Notes: generated by a model not told the origin, from the letters alone. DNA of 13,082 nt from CAYSLC01 sp964431545 (GCA_964431545.1 CAYSLC010000156.1:1-13082); one strand, 5' to 3'; counted from the stretch's first letter, positions 1-7,747 are shown. Program-made: numbers and translations.

Positions 1-110
1 CAGACGATACTCGCCCCGGTGGCCGCCGGCCACAAAGCCGCCGCCAGGAGCAGGACCAGCCAGGGGATCATCCATGGGAACATCCATCGAACCTTCCATC
101 CGCGCGCCAT
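1..110 (-). CDS. exported protein, N-terminal fragment (cut by window edge)
   Basis: Only the first 36 codons are present. The ATG at 110-108 is preceded by AAAGGAGGTGA, a near-perfect Shine-Dalgarno sequence about 4 nt upstream, which makes the start convincing. The visible product begins M-A-R-G-W-K-V-R-W. It continues into a hydrophobic leucine/alanine-rich segment (about residues 13-25) and an A-A-T-G-A stretch that looks like a signal peptidase I site, so the protein is probably exported. It begins 25 bp after the stop of the caspase-like gene at 136 and is most likely the next member of the same leftward operon. Nothing can be said about its mature function from this fragment. A second in-frame ATG ten codons in is possible but lacks an equally good ribosome binding site. 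Confidence 0.75.
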   Translation of the reverse strand, partial: MARGWKVRWMFPWMIPWLVLLLAAALWPAATGASIV

Positions 111-135
111 GCGTCACCTCCTTTCGGGTCGCATC

Positions 136-1836
136 CTATTGCGTCCAGACCACGTCCTTTTTGGGCGCCGTCTTGACCTGGATGGTCATCTGGGCCCGGC
201 CGTCGCCCCGGACCATCTCCATGAGCGTGTCGAGCAGGGGGTCTTCCGGGGAGAACTCCTTGCCCATGATCCGCCCCAGGGCCCCGGGCTTCTTCCGGAA
301 GGCGAAGACCTTGATGTGCTCCGTGCCGTAGTTGGGGGCCGTCACCTCCCCGATGTCCGGCAGGTTGAGCGGCTTTTTGGCCGCCAACGGCTTGAGTTCC
401 CTTGGATAAAAGGGGTAGATGACGTTGACCATCCCGGCGGGGTCCACGTTGAGCAGCAGGATGTAGGCGTCCGCCTCGGCGCGGATGGTGAATCCCACCG
501 GATCCCCTTCCACCAGCACCCCCTTGGACTCGAGCAGCTCCACGAAGACGTTGAAGTCCTGCTTTGGATAGGCGAAGGCGATCAGCTCCCGGACCCGGGC
601 CTGACGCCCCAGGGCCGCGAGGGCGGTCGCTTCGTCCCCCCCGAACAGGAGGGCGCCGTTGGGCAGATAGAGGAAGAGATCGCGTTTGCGTCGCACCGTC
701 CGTCTTCCGGCCGTGTCGGTGGTGGCCAGGATGTCGAAGTCCCCTTTGGTGACCTTCACGCCGGGGACCGCCTCGATGCGGCTTTGGAGCGCGGCGGAGA
801 CCCGCTCCACCTTGACCCGCAGGGGGCCTCCCTCGGCTGGGGGGGGCTTTGGGGGATCGGACGGCGGCGGGGCCGCGGACCGGGTCCGGAGCAGGGGCTG
901 GTCGACGATCCCCTGGTTGGAGGTCTCGGCGTAGAGGAGCTGGGGCGTCTGGGGAAACCGCTTCTCCACGGTGGTCCGGATGTACCCGTAGAGTTCGGTG
1001 GCGGTCAGCCCGCCGTCGCCGTCGGCGTCCGCCTCCCCTTGGAGCCCCCGGATCAGGGCGTCGGTCATGGCGCCGTGGGGTTTGCCGTCCACCGTTCCGA
1101 TTCCCTGGCGGATGGTGGCCCGGTTGATGTCGAAGGCCCGCTCCTCCACGGATGCGGCCGAGATGTAGACCACGTTCCGGTAAGGGTAGGGGGGGCGCTT
1201 TCGGGTGTTGGTGCCGTACTCCCCGGGCTTCTCCTCATCGGTGAGATCCTCCAGGGGCAGGGGGAGGTACTTGGGAACCCCGTTTTGGAAGAGACTCCGG
1301 ATGGCGTACCCTGAGTAGCAAGCGTCGAATGCCGCCAGGATATACCGGTCCTTTCGCTCCAGCCGCTGGAGGGCGGGCCGCAGGTCCCTTGTCCCCACCA
1401 CGACGGTGGCCATCATCTGGTCCATGCCGGCGTCCAGATCGAGATCGGCGGGGCAGATCGCCCCGGTGGACGCGTCGAACCCCCATTGCCGGTTCTCATA
1501 GGTGCTGGTGCCGTGGCCGCTGAAGTAGATCAGGATGAAGTCTCCGGGATCGGTCCGGCGCTCCAGCCCTTCCAACGCCGCCATGATCGCCTTCCGGGTC
1601 ACCTGCCCGTCGAGGAGGGTGGTGATGTTCGCCCGGGGAAAGCCGTACCGCCCGGCCAGGAGGTCGGCCAGGACCCGGACGTCGTTGGGGGGGCCTTCGA
1701 GCTGTGCCTTCTGTTTCAGCTTCGGGTAGTGGCCCACCCCCATGAGCAGGGCGTGGCTGGCCGCCGAGGCCGACAGGCTCCAGAGCAGGACGAGCCCCGT
1801 GAGCAACCCTCCCAAACCGCCGATCGATCGTCTCAT
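136..1836 (-). CDS. secreted caspase-like peptidase (C14 fold) with EF-hand-type loop and C-terminal DUF4384
   Basis: The product is a 566-residue predicted exported cysteine peptidase of the caspase-like C14 clan. Residues 1-27 form a signal peptide ending A-S-A-A-S. The caspase domain covers about 28-300, with the catalytic His108 in Y-F-S-G-H-G and Cys173 in D-A-C-Y-S-G. Residues 270-281 read DADGDGGLTATE, with Asp at loop positions 1, 3 and 5, Gly at 6 and Glu at 12. This is a canonical EF-hand loop and hints at calcium binding. A proline-rich linker (about 320-337) leads to an unassigned region (340-440) and then a DUF4384-like domain (about 444-555). I chose the ATG at 1836 because AAAGGAG lies about 7 nt upstream and a signal peptide follows. 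An in-frame ATG 11 codons earlier (1869) lacks both. It follows the TPR-OmpA gene by 44 bp. The substrate is unknown; unlike the gene at 5310 it lacks the metacaspase D-N-Q-T motif. Confidence 0.88.
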   Translation of the reverse strand: MRRSIGGLGGLLTGLVLLWSLSASAASHALLMGVGHYPKLKQKAQLEGPPNDVRVLADLLAGRYGFPRANITTLLDGQVTRKAIMAALEGLERRTDPGDFILIYFSGHGTSTYENRQWGFDASTGAICPADLDLDAGMDQMMATVVVGTRDLRPALQRLERKDRYILAAFDACYSGYAIRSLFQNGVPKYLPLPLEDLTDEEKPGEYGTNTRKRPPYPYRNVVYISAASVEERAFDINRATIRQGIGTVDGKPHGAMTDALIRGLQGEADADGDGGLTATELYGYIRTTVEKRFPQTPQLLYAETSNQGIVDQPLLRTRSAAPPPSDPPKPPPAEGGPLRVKVERVSAALQSRIEAVPGVKVTKGDFDILATTDTAGRRTVRRKRDLFLYLPNGALLFGGDEATALAALGRQARVRELIAFAYPKQDFNVFVELLESKGVLVEGDPVGFTIRAEADAYILLLNVDPAGMVNVIYPFYPRELKPLAAKKPLNLPDIGEVTAPNYGTEHIKVFAFRKKPGALGRIMGKEFSPEDPLLDTLMEMVRGDGRAQMTIQVKTAPKKDVVWTQ

Positions 1837-1880
1837 TTTCACGCTCCTTTCCGTGTTGGGAACCGCCATTCCATCCCCGG

Positions 1881-2720
1881 CTACCGCACCCGGATCTCCA
1901 CCCGCCGGTTGAGGGCGTCGTCCTCCGGGGAGGTCCCGTGGTAGAGGAGTTCCGCTTTGCCCCGCCCCTCGCTCCGGAGCCGGTCCGGGGGGATGTGGAA
2001 CCGGTCCACCAGGTACGCCTTCACCGCATCGGCCCGCCGCCGGGAGAGGGGCAGGTTGTAGGATTGGCTGCCCACCCGGTCGGTGTGGCCGATGATGACG
2101 AAGCGGTCGCCGTCGAAGGCGGAATCGGTGAGGGCGCGCCCCAGGTTGTCGGCCCGTTGCCGGGCCTCGCCGTCCAGGGCGGCGCTGTCGTAGGGGAAGT
2201 TGATGTAAAGGTCGAGCGAGGGCTCCACTCTCACCAGGGATCTGGCGGTCAACAGGGCCGACTTGATGTCCTTGGAGGTCATCCCCCGCTCCTTCCGGGC
2301 CAGGTCCATCCGCTTCAATCGCGCCCGGACCTTGGGGTAGTCGTGGTGCTTGACCGACTGCCGGTAGTACTCGTGGGCCGCGCCCATGTCCCCCATCTTC
2401 TCGTGAACCACGCCCAACCGGCTCAGGGCCTTTGCCTTGGCCTTGTCGGTGCCCGCGTTATAGTCGGCGTTCCGCAGCGCCGCCGCGGCCTCCTCCAGGC
2501 GGCCGTCCGCCTCGTAGGCCTTTCCCAGCTCGTAGTGGGCGTTGAAATCGGGACACGCCTCCAGGGACCGCTTAAGCAGCGCGATCCTTCTGGAAAGGGA
2601 ATCCTGTCGCACCGCCTCCTCGTAAAGCGCCTTCCCCTTTGTGCAGTCCGCCGCCAGTCCGCCGCCGGCGAGAAAAAGGAGGAGGGCCTGTGCCGCCATC
2701 ACCACCGTCGCTCGTTTCAT
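1881..2720 (-). CDS. exported TPR-OmpA peptidoglycan-binding protein
   Basis: The 279-residue product is a predicted periplasmic or outer-membrane-associated protein. Residues 1-24 form a signal peptide (A-G-G-G-L-A-A). Residues about 28-130 are helical and TPR-like: E-L-G-K-A-Y and a second repeat with L-G-V-V-H-E-K-M-G-D-M-G-A-A-H-E-Y-Y. The C-terminal OmpA-like domain spans about 165-279. It contains F-P-Y-D-S-A-A-L, G-H-T-D at 211-214, S-R-R-R-A at 226-230 and N-R-R-V-E-I near the end. Asp214 and Arg229 are 15 residues apart, like the diaminopimelate-binding Asp/Arg pair of OmpA and Pal, so non-covalent binding to peptidoglycan is likely. It sits between the DUF3160 gene and the second caspase-like gene in the operon. 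Its probable job is to anchor envelope partners to the cell wall while the TPR region recruits proteins; that job is inferred. Confidence 0.9.
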   Translation of the reverse strand: MKRATVVMAAQALLLFLAGGGLAADCTKGKALYEEAVRQDSLSRRIALLKRSLEACPDFNAHYELGKAYEADGRLEEAAAALRNADYNAGTDKAKAKALSRLGVVHEKMGDMGAAHEYYRQSVKHHDYPKVRARLKRMDLARKERGMTSKDIKSALLTARSLVRVEPSLDLYINFPYDSAALDGEARQRADNLGRALTDSAFDGDRFVIIGHTDRVGSQSYNLPLSRRRADAVKAYLVDRFHIPPDRLRSEGRGKAELLYHGTSPEDDALNRRVEIRVR

Positions 2721-2760
2721 GGGATCCGCTCCGTTTTCTCCGGGGTTTCGGTTTCAAGGG

Positions 2761-2788
2761 ATCGGGCGGGACCCCGGTCCCGCCCGAT
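2761..2788 (-). other. intercistronic hairpin after the DUF3160 gene
   Basis: There is a perfect 12-bp inverted repeat: ATCGGGCGGGAC at 2761-2772 pairs with 2777-2788 around a 4-nt loop. It starts 9 nt past the DUF3160 stop codon, on the transcribed minus strand, and is followed by the TPR-OmpA gene. No T-tract follows in the minus direction, so it is not a classical rho-independent terminator. It may stabilise or process the upstream mRNA, or lower expression of the downstream genes. Confidence 0.8.
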
Positions 2789-2797
2789 GTCGGGGGT

Positions 2798-4693
2798 TCA
2801 TTTCCGTGCCGTCGTCCCGGGGGACGTCTCCAGCTTTTTCATGGCGGCCGGGTCTTCGAGCATCTCCCGCCACGCCTCGTCGGTGAGACGGTCGTTCATG
2901 TCGAACTTGAACTCGTAATAGGTGAAGCGCGCCCCGCGAAGCTCTTTCCCGCCGACCTTCCGGGTGGTCGCCTCGGGGAATCCGATCGCCTCCTGGAGCA
3001 CCTGCTGGCTGGTGGGCTCGGTGTGGACATCGGCCACCACCGGGCCGTCCTTCTCGCCGGCCAGCGCCAACAGCGCCGTGTCGATCTCGTTCAGGAAGGG
3101 GGCCGCCCCCGGAACCGGCTTGCCCGACAGGAGTTCCGCGGCGGCGATCCGCCGGCACTGTTCCAGGATATCCACGAGTCTGTTGAGCCGGTCCAAGCCC
3201 TTGGGCGGACCCTCCCCGCCGGCGGCCGCCCCTTGCAGGAAATCGGCCATGGCCCCCGCCGTGCGGCTCAGGTGGAGGTAGAGTTCGGGGGCCGGCGCCA
3301 GCCAGGCGATGGTCCGTTGATCCTCCGGCCCCATGTCGAGCCCCTTGCCCGCCAGGGTGGTGGATTGTTTGGCGTAGAGGAGATTGATGTACCGGTTCCA
3401 GGTCCAGAAGGCCAGGGCGGTGTTGAGGCGCCGGGACGGATCCGCCTTCCCGCCTTCGCCTTCGCCCCGGACCAGCCAGTAGTGGATGGCCCGCAGATGG
3501 TCCGGCAGGAGCCCGTCGGCGGCCAGGGCTTCGCCCAGGAGCTTTTCGGCCTTTTTGGCCGCCTCTTGGTACCCTTCATAGTTCCGGTCGTCCGACGCCC
3601 GGAGCCGTTCGTCGGCCCTGTCCGAGCCGAGCAGGGCCATGAGTTCCAGGCCCGTGGGAAACCCCTTGACCTCCTTGCCCTCGATCCGGGCCTTGGTGAA
3701 GGGGTTCTTTTGGCCCTGGTATTTGCCCACCTGGTCGTAGACCAACTGCTGGAACACCGCCGCGTCGGGCGTATACCGCTGGGGGATGAACCGCCAGCCC
3801 GTGAGGACGTCCCGGGGGGTCGTCCCTTTTTCCAGGCCCTCCTTCTGTACGATTCCCGAGAGGATGCGCGGCTTTCGTCCCTCTGCTTCGGCCCGCTTGT
3901 ACAGGGCCGCGCGGATCTCGGCCGGGGCTTTCTCCCCGCTTTTCCCGATCACCGCCAGGTAGTCGGCGGTGGTGAGGTCGTCGGGGGGACCGAAGAGCCA
4001 GCGGAGCCGGTTTTCCAGGTCGGCACGGTGCGCTTTGAGCCTCTCGTCCCCGTCCAGGAGCCGGACCAGGCCGACGGCCTGTTGGGTGAGGAAGTCGGCG
4101 TCCGCCGGCGTGATCCCCGTCGCCTGGCTCGCCTTGACCGGAAAGAGGACCGCCCCCGCGTACCGGACCGCCCGGAAGTACCACCCCAGTTCGTCGCTCC
4201 GGGTGTATTTTCCCCGGACCTTGAACTGGGAGTAATCGAGGGTCTGTCTCATGAGATCCGACCGGGCGATCCCCGCCGCCTCCCGCACCTTTCGGAGTTC
4301 CTGGGCCGCGGCTTCGGGGTTGGCGGCCCCCCCGGGACCTTCGGCGCCGGTGAGCAGCGCATGGACCACGCTGATGAAATCCCGGTTGGCCAGGGCCGGT
4401 CCATCCTCGGAACCGGCCGCCTTCAGCCGCGCCAGAAGCCCCTCCACCAGGGCGCGGAACCGGGGCAGCAGGACCGTCTCCTCCACGTCGGTGATGGTCT
4501 CGTTCACGGCCATCCCATAGGCCAAGAGGATGAAATCCTCCGTGACGTAATTGGGAATGCCCTCCTTCCGGTTCGCCTCGTAGAGCTGGAACATGGACTC
4601 GGCCCTGGAGGCGGGGGCGGCGGCGGCCGGGGCGCACAGAAAGCCCCCGATCATCAGACAGACCGTCACCAGCCGAAGCAATGGATGTCGCAT
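2798..4693 (-). CDS. secreted DUF3160-family protein
   Basis: The 631-residue product belongs to DUF3160, a family of large bacterial exported proteins with no established activity. Residues 1-26 form a signal peptide ending in A-P-A-A-A-A. Family-like blocks are L-G-W-Y-F-R-A-V-R-Y (169-178), R-F-I-P-Q-R-Y-T-P-D followed by V-F-Q-Q-L-V-Y-D-Q-V-G (301-323), P-T-G-L-E-L-M-A-L-L-G-S-D-R-A (346-360), and near the C-terminus V-A-D-V-H-T-E-P (553-560) and A-R-F-T-Y-Y-E-F (588-595). I chose the ATG at 4693, which starts the signal peptide and follows AAAGGAACC. The frame stays open upstream to 4837, but that part overlaps the lipoprotein gene and has no signal-like start. It begins 16 bp after that lipoprotein gene, so the two are co-transcribed. 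No catalytic motif is recognised. A scaffold or ligand-binding role in the envelope is only a guess. Confidence 0.87.
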   Translation of the reverse strand: MRHPLLRLVTVCLMIGGFLCAPAAAAPASRAESMFQLYEANRKEGIPNYVTEDFILLAYGMAVNETITDVEETVLLPRFRALVEGLLARLKAAGSEDGPALANRDFISVVHALLTGAEGPGGAANPEAAAQELRKVREAAGIARSDLMRQTLDYSQFKVRGKYTRSDELGWYFRAVRYAGAVLFPVKASQATGITPADADFLTQQAVGLVRLLDGDERLKAHRADLENRLRWLFGPPDDLTTADYLAVIGKSGEKAPAEIRAALYKRAEAEGRKPRILSGIVQKEGLEKGTTPRDVLTGWRFIPQRYTPDAAVFQQLVYDQVGKYQGQKNPFTKARIEGKEVKGFPTGLELMALLGSDRADERLRASDDRNYEGYQEAAKKAEKLLGEALAADGLLPDHLRAIHYWLVRGEGEGGKADPSRRLNTALAFWTWNRYINLLYAKQSTTLAGKGLDMGPEDQRTIAWLAPAPELYLHLSRTAGAMADFLQGAAAGGEGPPKGLDRLNRLVDILEQCRRIAAAELLSGKPVPGAAPFLNEIDTALLALAGEKDGPVVADVHTEPTSQQVLQEAIGFPEATTRKVGGKELRGARFTYYEFKFDMNDRLTDEAWREMLEDPAAMKKLETSPGTTARK

Positions 4694-4709
4694 GTCTTTG
4701 GTTCCTTTC

Positions 4710-5216
4710 CTATTTGGTATCCACGATGATTTTGGCCATGCCCCAGCCGGAGCGTTTGACCACACCGACCGATTTGTCCGCCATCTCCTGTTCATGGAGG
4801 ACATCCTCCAGGTCGAGATCGCCGGTGGTGACCACAAAGGCCAGGATGGTCTCCCCGGCGGGCTCCTCGGCCACGATGGCCCACTCGGCCCCGTCGGGCG
4901 GGATCTCCACCACCTCGTTGGCCGTGATCCGGTTCTCCGTCGCCACCTCGTTGGGGTAGATCACGGTGGCCCGGTCGTCGGGGCCCACCTGGAGCACCCA
5001 GAGCCGGCCGGTTCGCTCCGATTCGACCGAAAACTGCATCTCCTCGCCCAGGGCCGCGGCGCGGTCCCCCTTCGCCTTCACCCGGAAGCTCTTCTCCGGG
5101 GGCGACATGTGGTAGACCTCATCCCAGTTCTTTCCCACGTGGACGTACTTCTGCTGGCAGCCGAGGGCGAGGAGCAGCGCCCCCGCCGCGACCGCCGCCG
5201 CCATCCGTCTTTTCAT
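4710..5216 (-). CDS. DUF4384-type lipoprotein
   Basis: The 168-residue product is a predicted lipoprotein. Residues 1-19 are a basic then hydrophobic signal (M-K-R-R-M...L-L-L-A-L-G), and Cys20 is the likely lipidated residue, followed by Gln-Gln, which would not act as an inner-membrane retention signal under the E. coli rule. Residues about 42-140 resemble DUF4384: a beta-rich stretch with G-E-E-M-Q-F-S-V-E-S-E-R-T-G-R-L-W-V-L-Q-V-G, then A-T-V-I-Y-P-N-E, where the I-Y-P-N or L-F-P-N signature recurs in the neighbouring DUF4384 proteins. The start at 5216 has AAAGGAG about 9 nt upstream. It lies between the metacaspase and DUF3160 genes. It could be a membrane-tethered form of the domain that is fused to the two caspases, and so a binding partner or competitor for them; this is inference. 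Confidence 0.85.
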   Translation of the reverse strand: MKRRMAAAVAAGALLLALGCQQKYVHVGKNWDEVYHMSPPEKSFRVKAKGDRAAALGEEMQFSVESERTGRLWVLQVGPDDRATVIYPNEVATENRITANEVVEIPPDGAEWAIVAEEPAGETILAFVVTTGDLDLEDVLHEQEMADKSVGVVKRSGWGMAKIIVDTK

Positions 5217-5235
5217 GGTCTCTCTCCTTTTTCCC

Positions 5236-5255
5236 GGCCGCCGGAAACGGCGGCC
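5236..5255 (-). other. hairpin just upstream of the lipoprotein ribosome binding site
   Basis: An 8-bp perfect GC stem, GGCCGCCG (5236-5243) with CGGCGGCC (5248-5255), surrounds a 4-nt loop (TTTC on the transcribed minus strand). It ends a few bases before the purine-rich AAAAAAGGAG ribosome binding site of the lipoprotein gene. It could protect a processed 5' end or modulate translation. No T-tract is present that would make it a terminator. Confidence 0.65.
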
Positions 5256-5277
5256 CCGGAAGGTATCCTCATCAATG

Positions 5278-5299
5278 GGGGCGGCGGACCCGCCGCCCC
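5278..5299 (-). other. intercistronic hairpin after the metacaspase gene
   Basis: A 9-bp all-GC stem (5278-5286 with 5291-5299, loop 5287-5290) starts 10 nt past the metacaspase stop codon. Transcribed leftward, it is followed by ATTGATGAGG rather than a T-run, so it is not a canonical intrinsic terminator. With the hairpin at 5236-5255 it gives two stable structures in a 93-bp gap, which suggests mRNA processing or unequal expression across this junction. Confidence 0.75.
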
Positions 5300-5309
5300 G
5301 GTTTCGGGT

Positions 5310-6668
5310 CTATTCCACCACGGTGATGAACTTGCCGGCGCCGAAATAATGCTCCTGTTCCGCCGCCTCCACCTCGAAGACGGACCGGGTGGCCCCGGAC
5401 ATCATCTTGAACAGGTCGGTGGCCTTGCCCTCGCCGTCGTTGAAGGCGTTGATCTTCTGGTCCGTCTGGAAGACCACGATCAGGCTCTTGCCCCGCTTGG
5501 TGGACCGGAGGCGGAAGGTGTCCCCCTGCCCCGGGATGGAGACCCGGTTGCCGGCGGTCACGTAGTTCTCCTGCTGGAACCGGTTGGGGAACAGGACCGT
5601 CGCCTTCTCGTCCTCCGGGCTCACCTCGAGGATGTTGAGGTAGCCGTTCTTGTCCACGTCGCAGGAGATCACGAGAAGGTCCCCCTTCCGGAACCGCTCC
5701 TTGTTGGTCCGGATGTCGATCTTGTGGTCGGCCCGGTCCACCAGGCTTTCCAGCTGATCCCAGAGGCTCGCGGTCTCGGGGGGCCTTGCATCCTCCCGCC
5801 GCCGGATGATCTCGATGGTCTTGGCGAGTTTCTCGTCCCCGGAGATCTGGGGATCGTGGCGCTTGGAGGGGCTGGAGGCGTTCCGGTGGATGTACTGGGT
5901 CGCCTTGTCCCGGAGGACCGCCATGGTCAAGGGCCGATTGTTCCGGTGCGCCTCCTTGGCCGCGTCGAGCAAGCCCCGGGTGAAGAGGCTGCCCTGCCTG
6001 GTGGCGACGGCGGTCTGATTGTCCTTGCAGGCGCTCAAGGCCACGTAGGTGTTCTCGGGCAGGTCCTCCTCCACCGAAAAGTTGCCCTTCGAAAACGCCG
6101 GCATCCCCTGGTACGTGTAGAGCTTCGGCATCTCGTCGCCCGCGAAGCGGAGCCCCTTGGTGGCCGTCCCGCTGTGGCAGGCGTCGATGAAGACCAGGAT
6201 CTCCCCGGCGTCGATCTCGGCCAGCAGCTGGCCGAACCGCTCGTCCACGAAGGTGTTGACCAGGGTGTCGCCCGAGGGGCGGACGTCGTGGGGGACAAGC
6301 ACTTCGTCGGCCCTGTCCGATTCGTCGTTGTTGGTGTCCGGGATCTGGGACCCGTGCCCGCTGAAGTAGAACAGGGCCCGGTCCCCGATGGTCACGCCGT
6401 TGATGAGCCAGCTTCGCACCGCTGACTCGATTTCGCTCAAGGTGGCATCGGAATCCCGCAGGACCTTCACCTGATCGTCCTTGAACCCGGCCATCCGGAC
6501 CACCTCTTTCATCATCTCGAGGTCGCGGTCGATGCCCGGAAGGTTCGCGCGGGGATCCGCGTACCGCCCCACCCCCACCAGCAGGGCCCGGTCCTCGGCC
6601 CGGAGCCCGGCGACGGGGGTGAGGAGGCACATGAACACCACCAGGGGCGCCAGAATTCGTCTTTTCAT
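5310..6668 (-). CDS. secreted metacaspase-like C14 peptidase with C-terminal DUF4384
   Basis: The 452-residue product has a signal peptide (1-24, ending G-L-R-A-E) and a metacaspase-type domain (about 25-265). The catalytic dyad is His105 in F-S-G-H-G-S-Q and Cys164 in D-A-C-H-S-G. After the His comes D-T-N-N-D-E-S-D-R-A-D-E (111-122) and V-P-H-D, matching the acidic stretch of bacterial and type I metacaspases. S-A-C-K-D-N-Q-T-A (212-220) matches their second signature. This predicts cleavage after Arg/Lys, possibly calcium-stimulated; that is family knowledge, not shown here. A DUF4384-like domain follows (about 318-410, with V-L-F-P-N). The start at 6668 follows GGGGAGGG and gives the signal peptide directly. 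It is 31 bp downstream of the two-domain DUF4384 gene and 93 bp upstream of the lipoprotein gene. Export is unusual for metacaspases, which are mostly studied as cytoplasmic enzymes. Confidence 0.92.
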   Translation of the reverse strand: MKRRILAPLVVFMCLLTPVAGLRAEDRALLVGVGRYADPRANLPGIDRDLEMMKEVVRMAGFKDDQVKVLRDSDATLSEIESAVRSWLINGVTIGDRALFYFSGHGSQIPDTNNDESDRADEVLVPHDVRPSGDTLVNTFVDERFGQLLAEIDAGEILVFIDACHSGTATKGLRFAGDEMPKLYTYQGMPAFSKGNFSVEEDLPENTYVALSACKDNQTAVATRQGSLFTRGLLDAAKEAHRNNRPLTMAVLRDKATQYIHRNASSPSKRHDPQISGDEKLAKTIEIIRRREDARPPETASLWDQLESLVDRADHKIDIRTNKERFRKGDLLVISCDVDKNGYLNILEVSPEDEKATVLFPNRFQQENYVTAGNRVSIPGQGDTFRLRSTKRGKSLIVVFQTDQKINAFNDGEGKATDLFKMMSGATRSVFEVEAAEQEHYFGAGKFITVVE

Positions 6669-6699
6669 CCCAAGCCCTCCCCTGTTCTTCTCTTTTCGG

Positions 6700-7674
6700 T
6701 TAGTAGATATTGAAGTAGTAGATGGCGAAATTGCCGTTCTGGTCGCCGATCAGGTCGATGCCCTTTCCGGTCTCGCCCGTGCCGGACGGCAGGGGGAAGG
6801 CACCCTTGTCCATGGTCTCGTTCTGGCTGTAGACCGCCACGATGCCGTGCTTGCCCTGGGGCTGCGCGGCCCGGGCCAGCTGGCTGTAGACCTGGTCGCC
6901 GGAGACCGGCTGCTTGGAGAGCAGGGTCCGCCGGCCGTCCGGCTCCACCAGAAAGAGGTGGACGTATCCGGGCCTGTCCGCGCCGTAGAGGATCTTGATC
7001 TTCTCGCCGAGCTGGTAGACGGTGCGGTCGGTGGAGATGAAGGCGGCGCCCTGGTCGGGCCCGGGCGCCGGGGTCCGCCCGGAGGAGGGCGGATTCGGTT
7101 CGGTGCCCGGATCGGGGGGCTGCTGTCCCTGCCCCACGATCACCAGTTCGATCTCGTGGGTGACCTTCTGGTCCGTGTCCTCTCCCTCGCCCCGCCGGCG
7201 GAACCGCAGGGCCTTGACATCCTCCTCCACCGTCCGGGCGCTGGAGGTGAAGAGGTTCCCCGATTTATTGTACCGGCCCATGTCCACGTCGAGCTTCTCG
7301 GTGCTGGCCACCATCACGATCCGCTCGGCGCCCGGCTTTTCGCTGTAGAACTCCACGTTCTTCTCGGGGACGACATACTCCCGGCCGGCCTTGTACTTAT
7401 GGTACTGCTGCAGGACGTTGGGCAGGATCACCACCCCCTGGTTCCTTTGGGGATCGATGCTGAACAGATAGAGATAGAAGGTCTTGTTCCCCTCCACCCT
7501 GAACTGGATCCGCTCCCCCACCTGGAAGACGTCCTTGACCGGCTCGAACTGGACCTTGAAGTCCCCGGACCCGCCGGAGCGGATCTCGATGGCCGAAGCC
7601 GTGGTCGCGATTCCCGCCATGAGCGCCAGACTCAGCGCCGCCGCCAACCCCATTGCCGTTGCGATTCTTTTCAT
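6700..7674 (-). CDS. secreted protein with two DUF4384-like domains
   Basis: The 324-residue product has a signal peptide (1-28, ending T-T-A-S-A) and no recognisable enzyme motif. Residues about 38-180 form a DUF4384-like domain (V-G-E-R-I-Q-F-R-V, F-Y-L-Y-L-F-S-I-D, V-V-I-L-P-N). A proline-rich linker (about 184-208) leads to a second, shorter copy (about 212-285; L-G-E-K-I-K-I-L-Y-G, G-Y-V-H-L-F-L-V-E-P-D-G). The repeated G-E-x-I-x-F/I and Y-L/V-x-L-F-x-V/I-D/E-P patterns suggest internal duplication. The start is supported by AAAGGAGG about 6 nt upstream. It is the first structural gene after the sigma/anti-sigma pair, 118 bp downstream of the anti-sigma gene across a gap with a long hairpin and a candidate promoter. 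It is probably a binding or adaptor partner for the DUF4384-bearing caspases; this role is inferred. Confidence 0.86.
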   Translation of the reverse strand: MKRIATAMGLAAALSLALMAGIATTASAIEIRSGGSGDFKVQFEPVKDVFQVGERIQFRVEGNKTFYLYLFSIDPQRNQGVVILPNVLQQYHKYKAGREYVVPEKNVEFYSEKPGAERIVMVASTEKLDVDMGRYNKSGNLFTSSARTVEEDVKALRFRRRGEGEDTDQKVTHEIELVIVGQGQQPPDPGTEPNPPSSGRTPAPGPDQGAAFISTDRTVYQLGEKIKILYGADRPGYVHLFLVEPDGRRTLLSKQPVSGDQVYSQLARAAQPQGKHGIVAVYSQNETMDKGAFPLPSGTGETGKGIDLIGDQNGNFAIYYFNIY

Positions 7675-7722
7675 TGCTGCCTCCTTTACCTAGAATGATT
7701 TCCGTGAAACGACGCAATTGCC

Positions 7723-7747
7723 AACGATAACGCCGGTCGAACGTTCC
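7723..7747 (-). promoter_or_regulatory. possible ECF-type promoter for the structural genes
   Basis: Reading leftward, GGAAC (7747-7743) is separated by 16 nt from CGTT (7726-7723). This resembles the GGAAC / CGT layout of many ECF-sigma promoters, and it lies about 50 bp before the ATG at 7674. It would let the sigma factor encoded at 9185-8436 drive the DUF4384/caspase genes separately. The -35 element overlaps the end of the hairpin at 7744-7782. The match is short and could be chance. Confidence 0.3.

Noticed and set aside
19..1314. Plus-strand open frame opposite the caspase-like gene
   Set aside because: The minus strand encodes a signal peptide, catalytic His/Cys motifs and an EF-hand loop; the plus frame has none of these and no ribosome binding site.
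2639..6425. Long plus-strand open frames (2639-4729 and 4593-6425)
   Set aside because: They lie opposite the DUF3160, lipoprotein and metacaspase genes and overlap each other and several true gene boundaries. Composition is that of complementary-strand frames in high-GC DNA.
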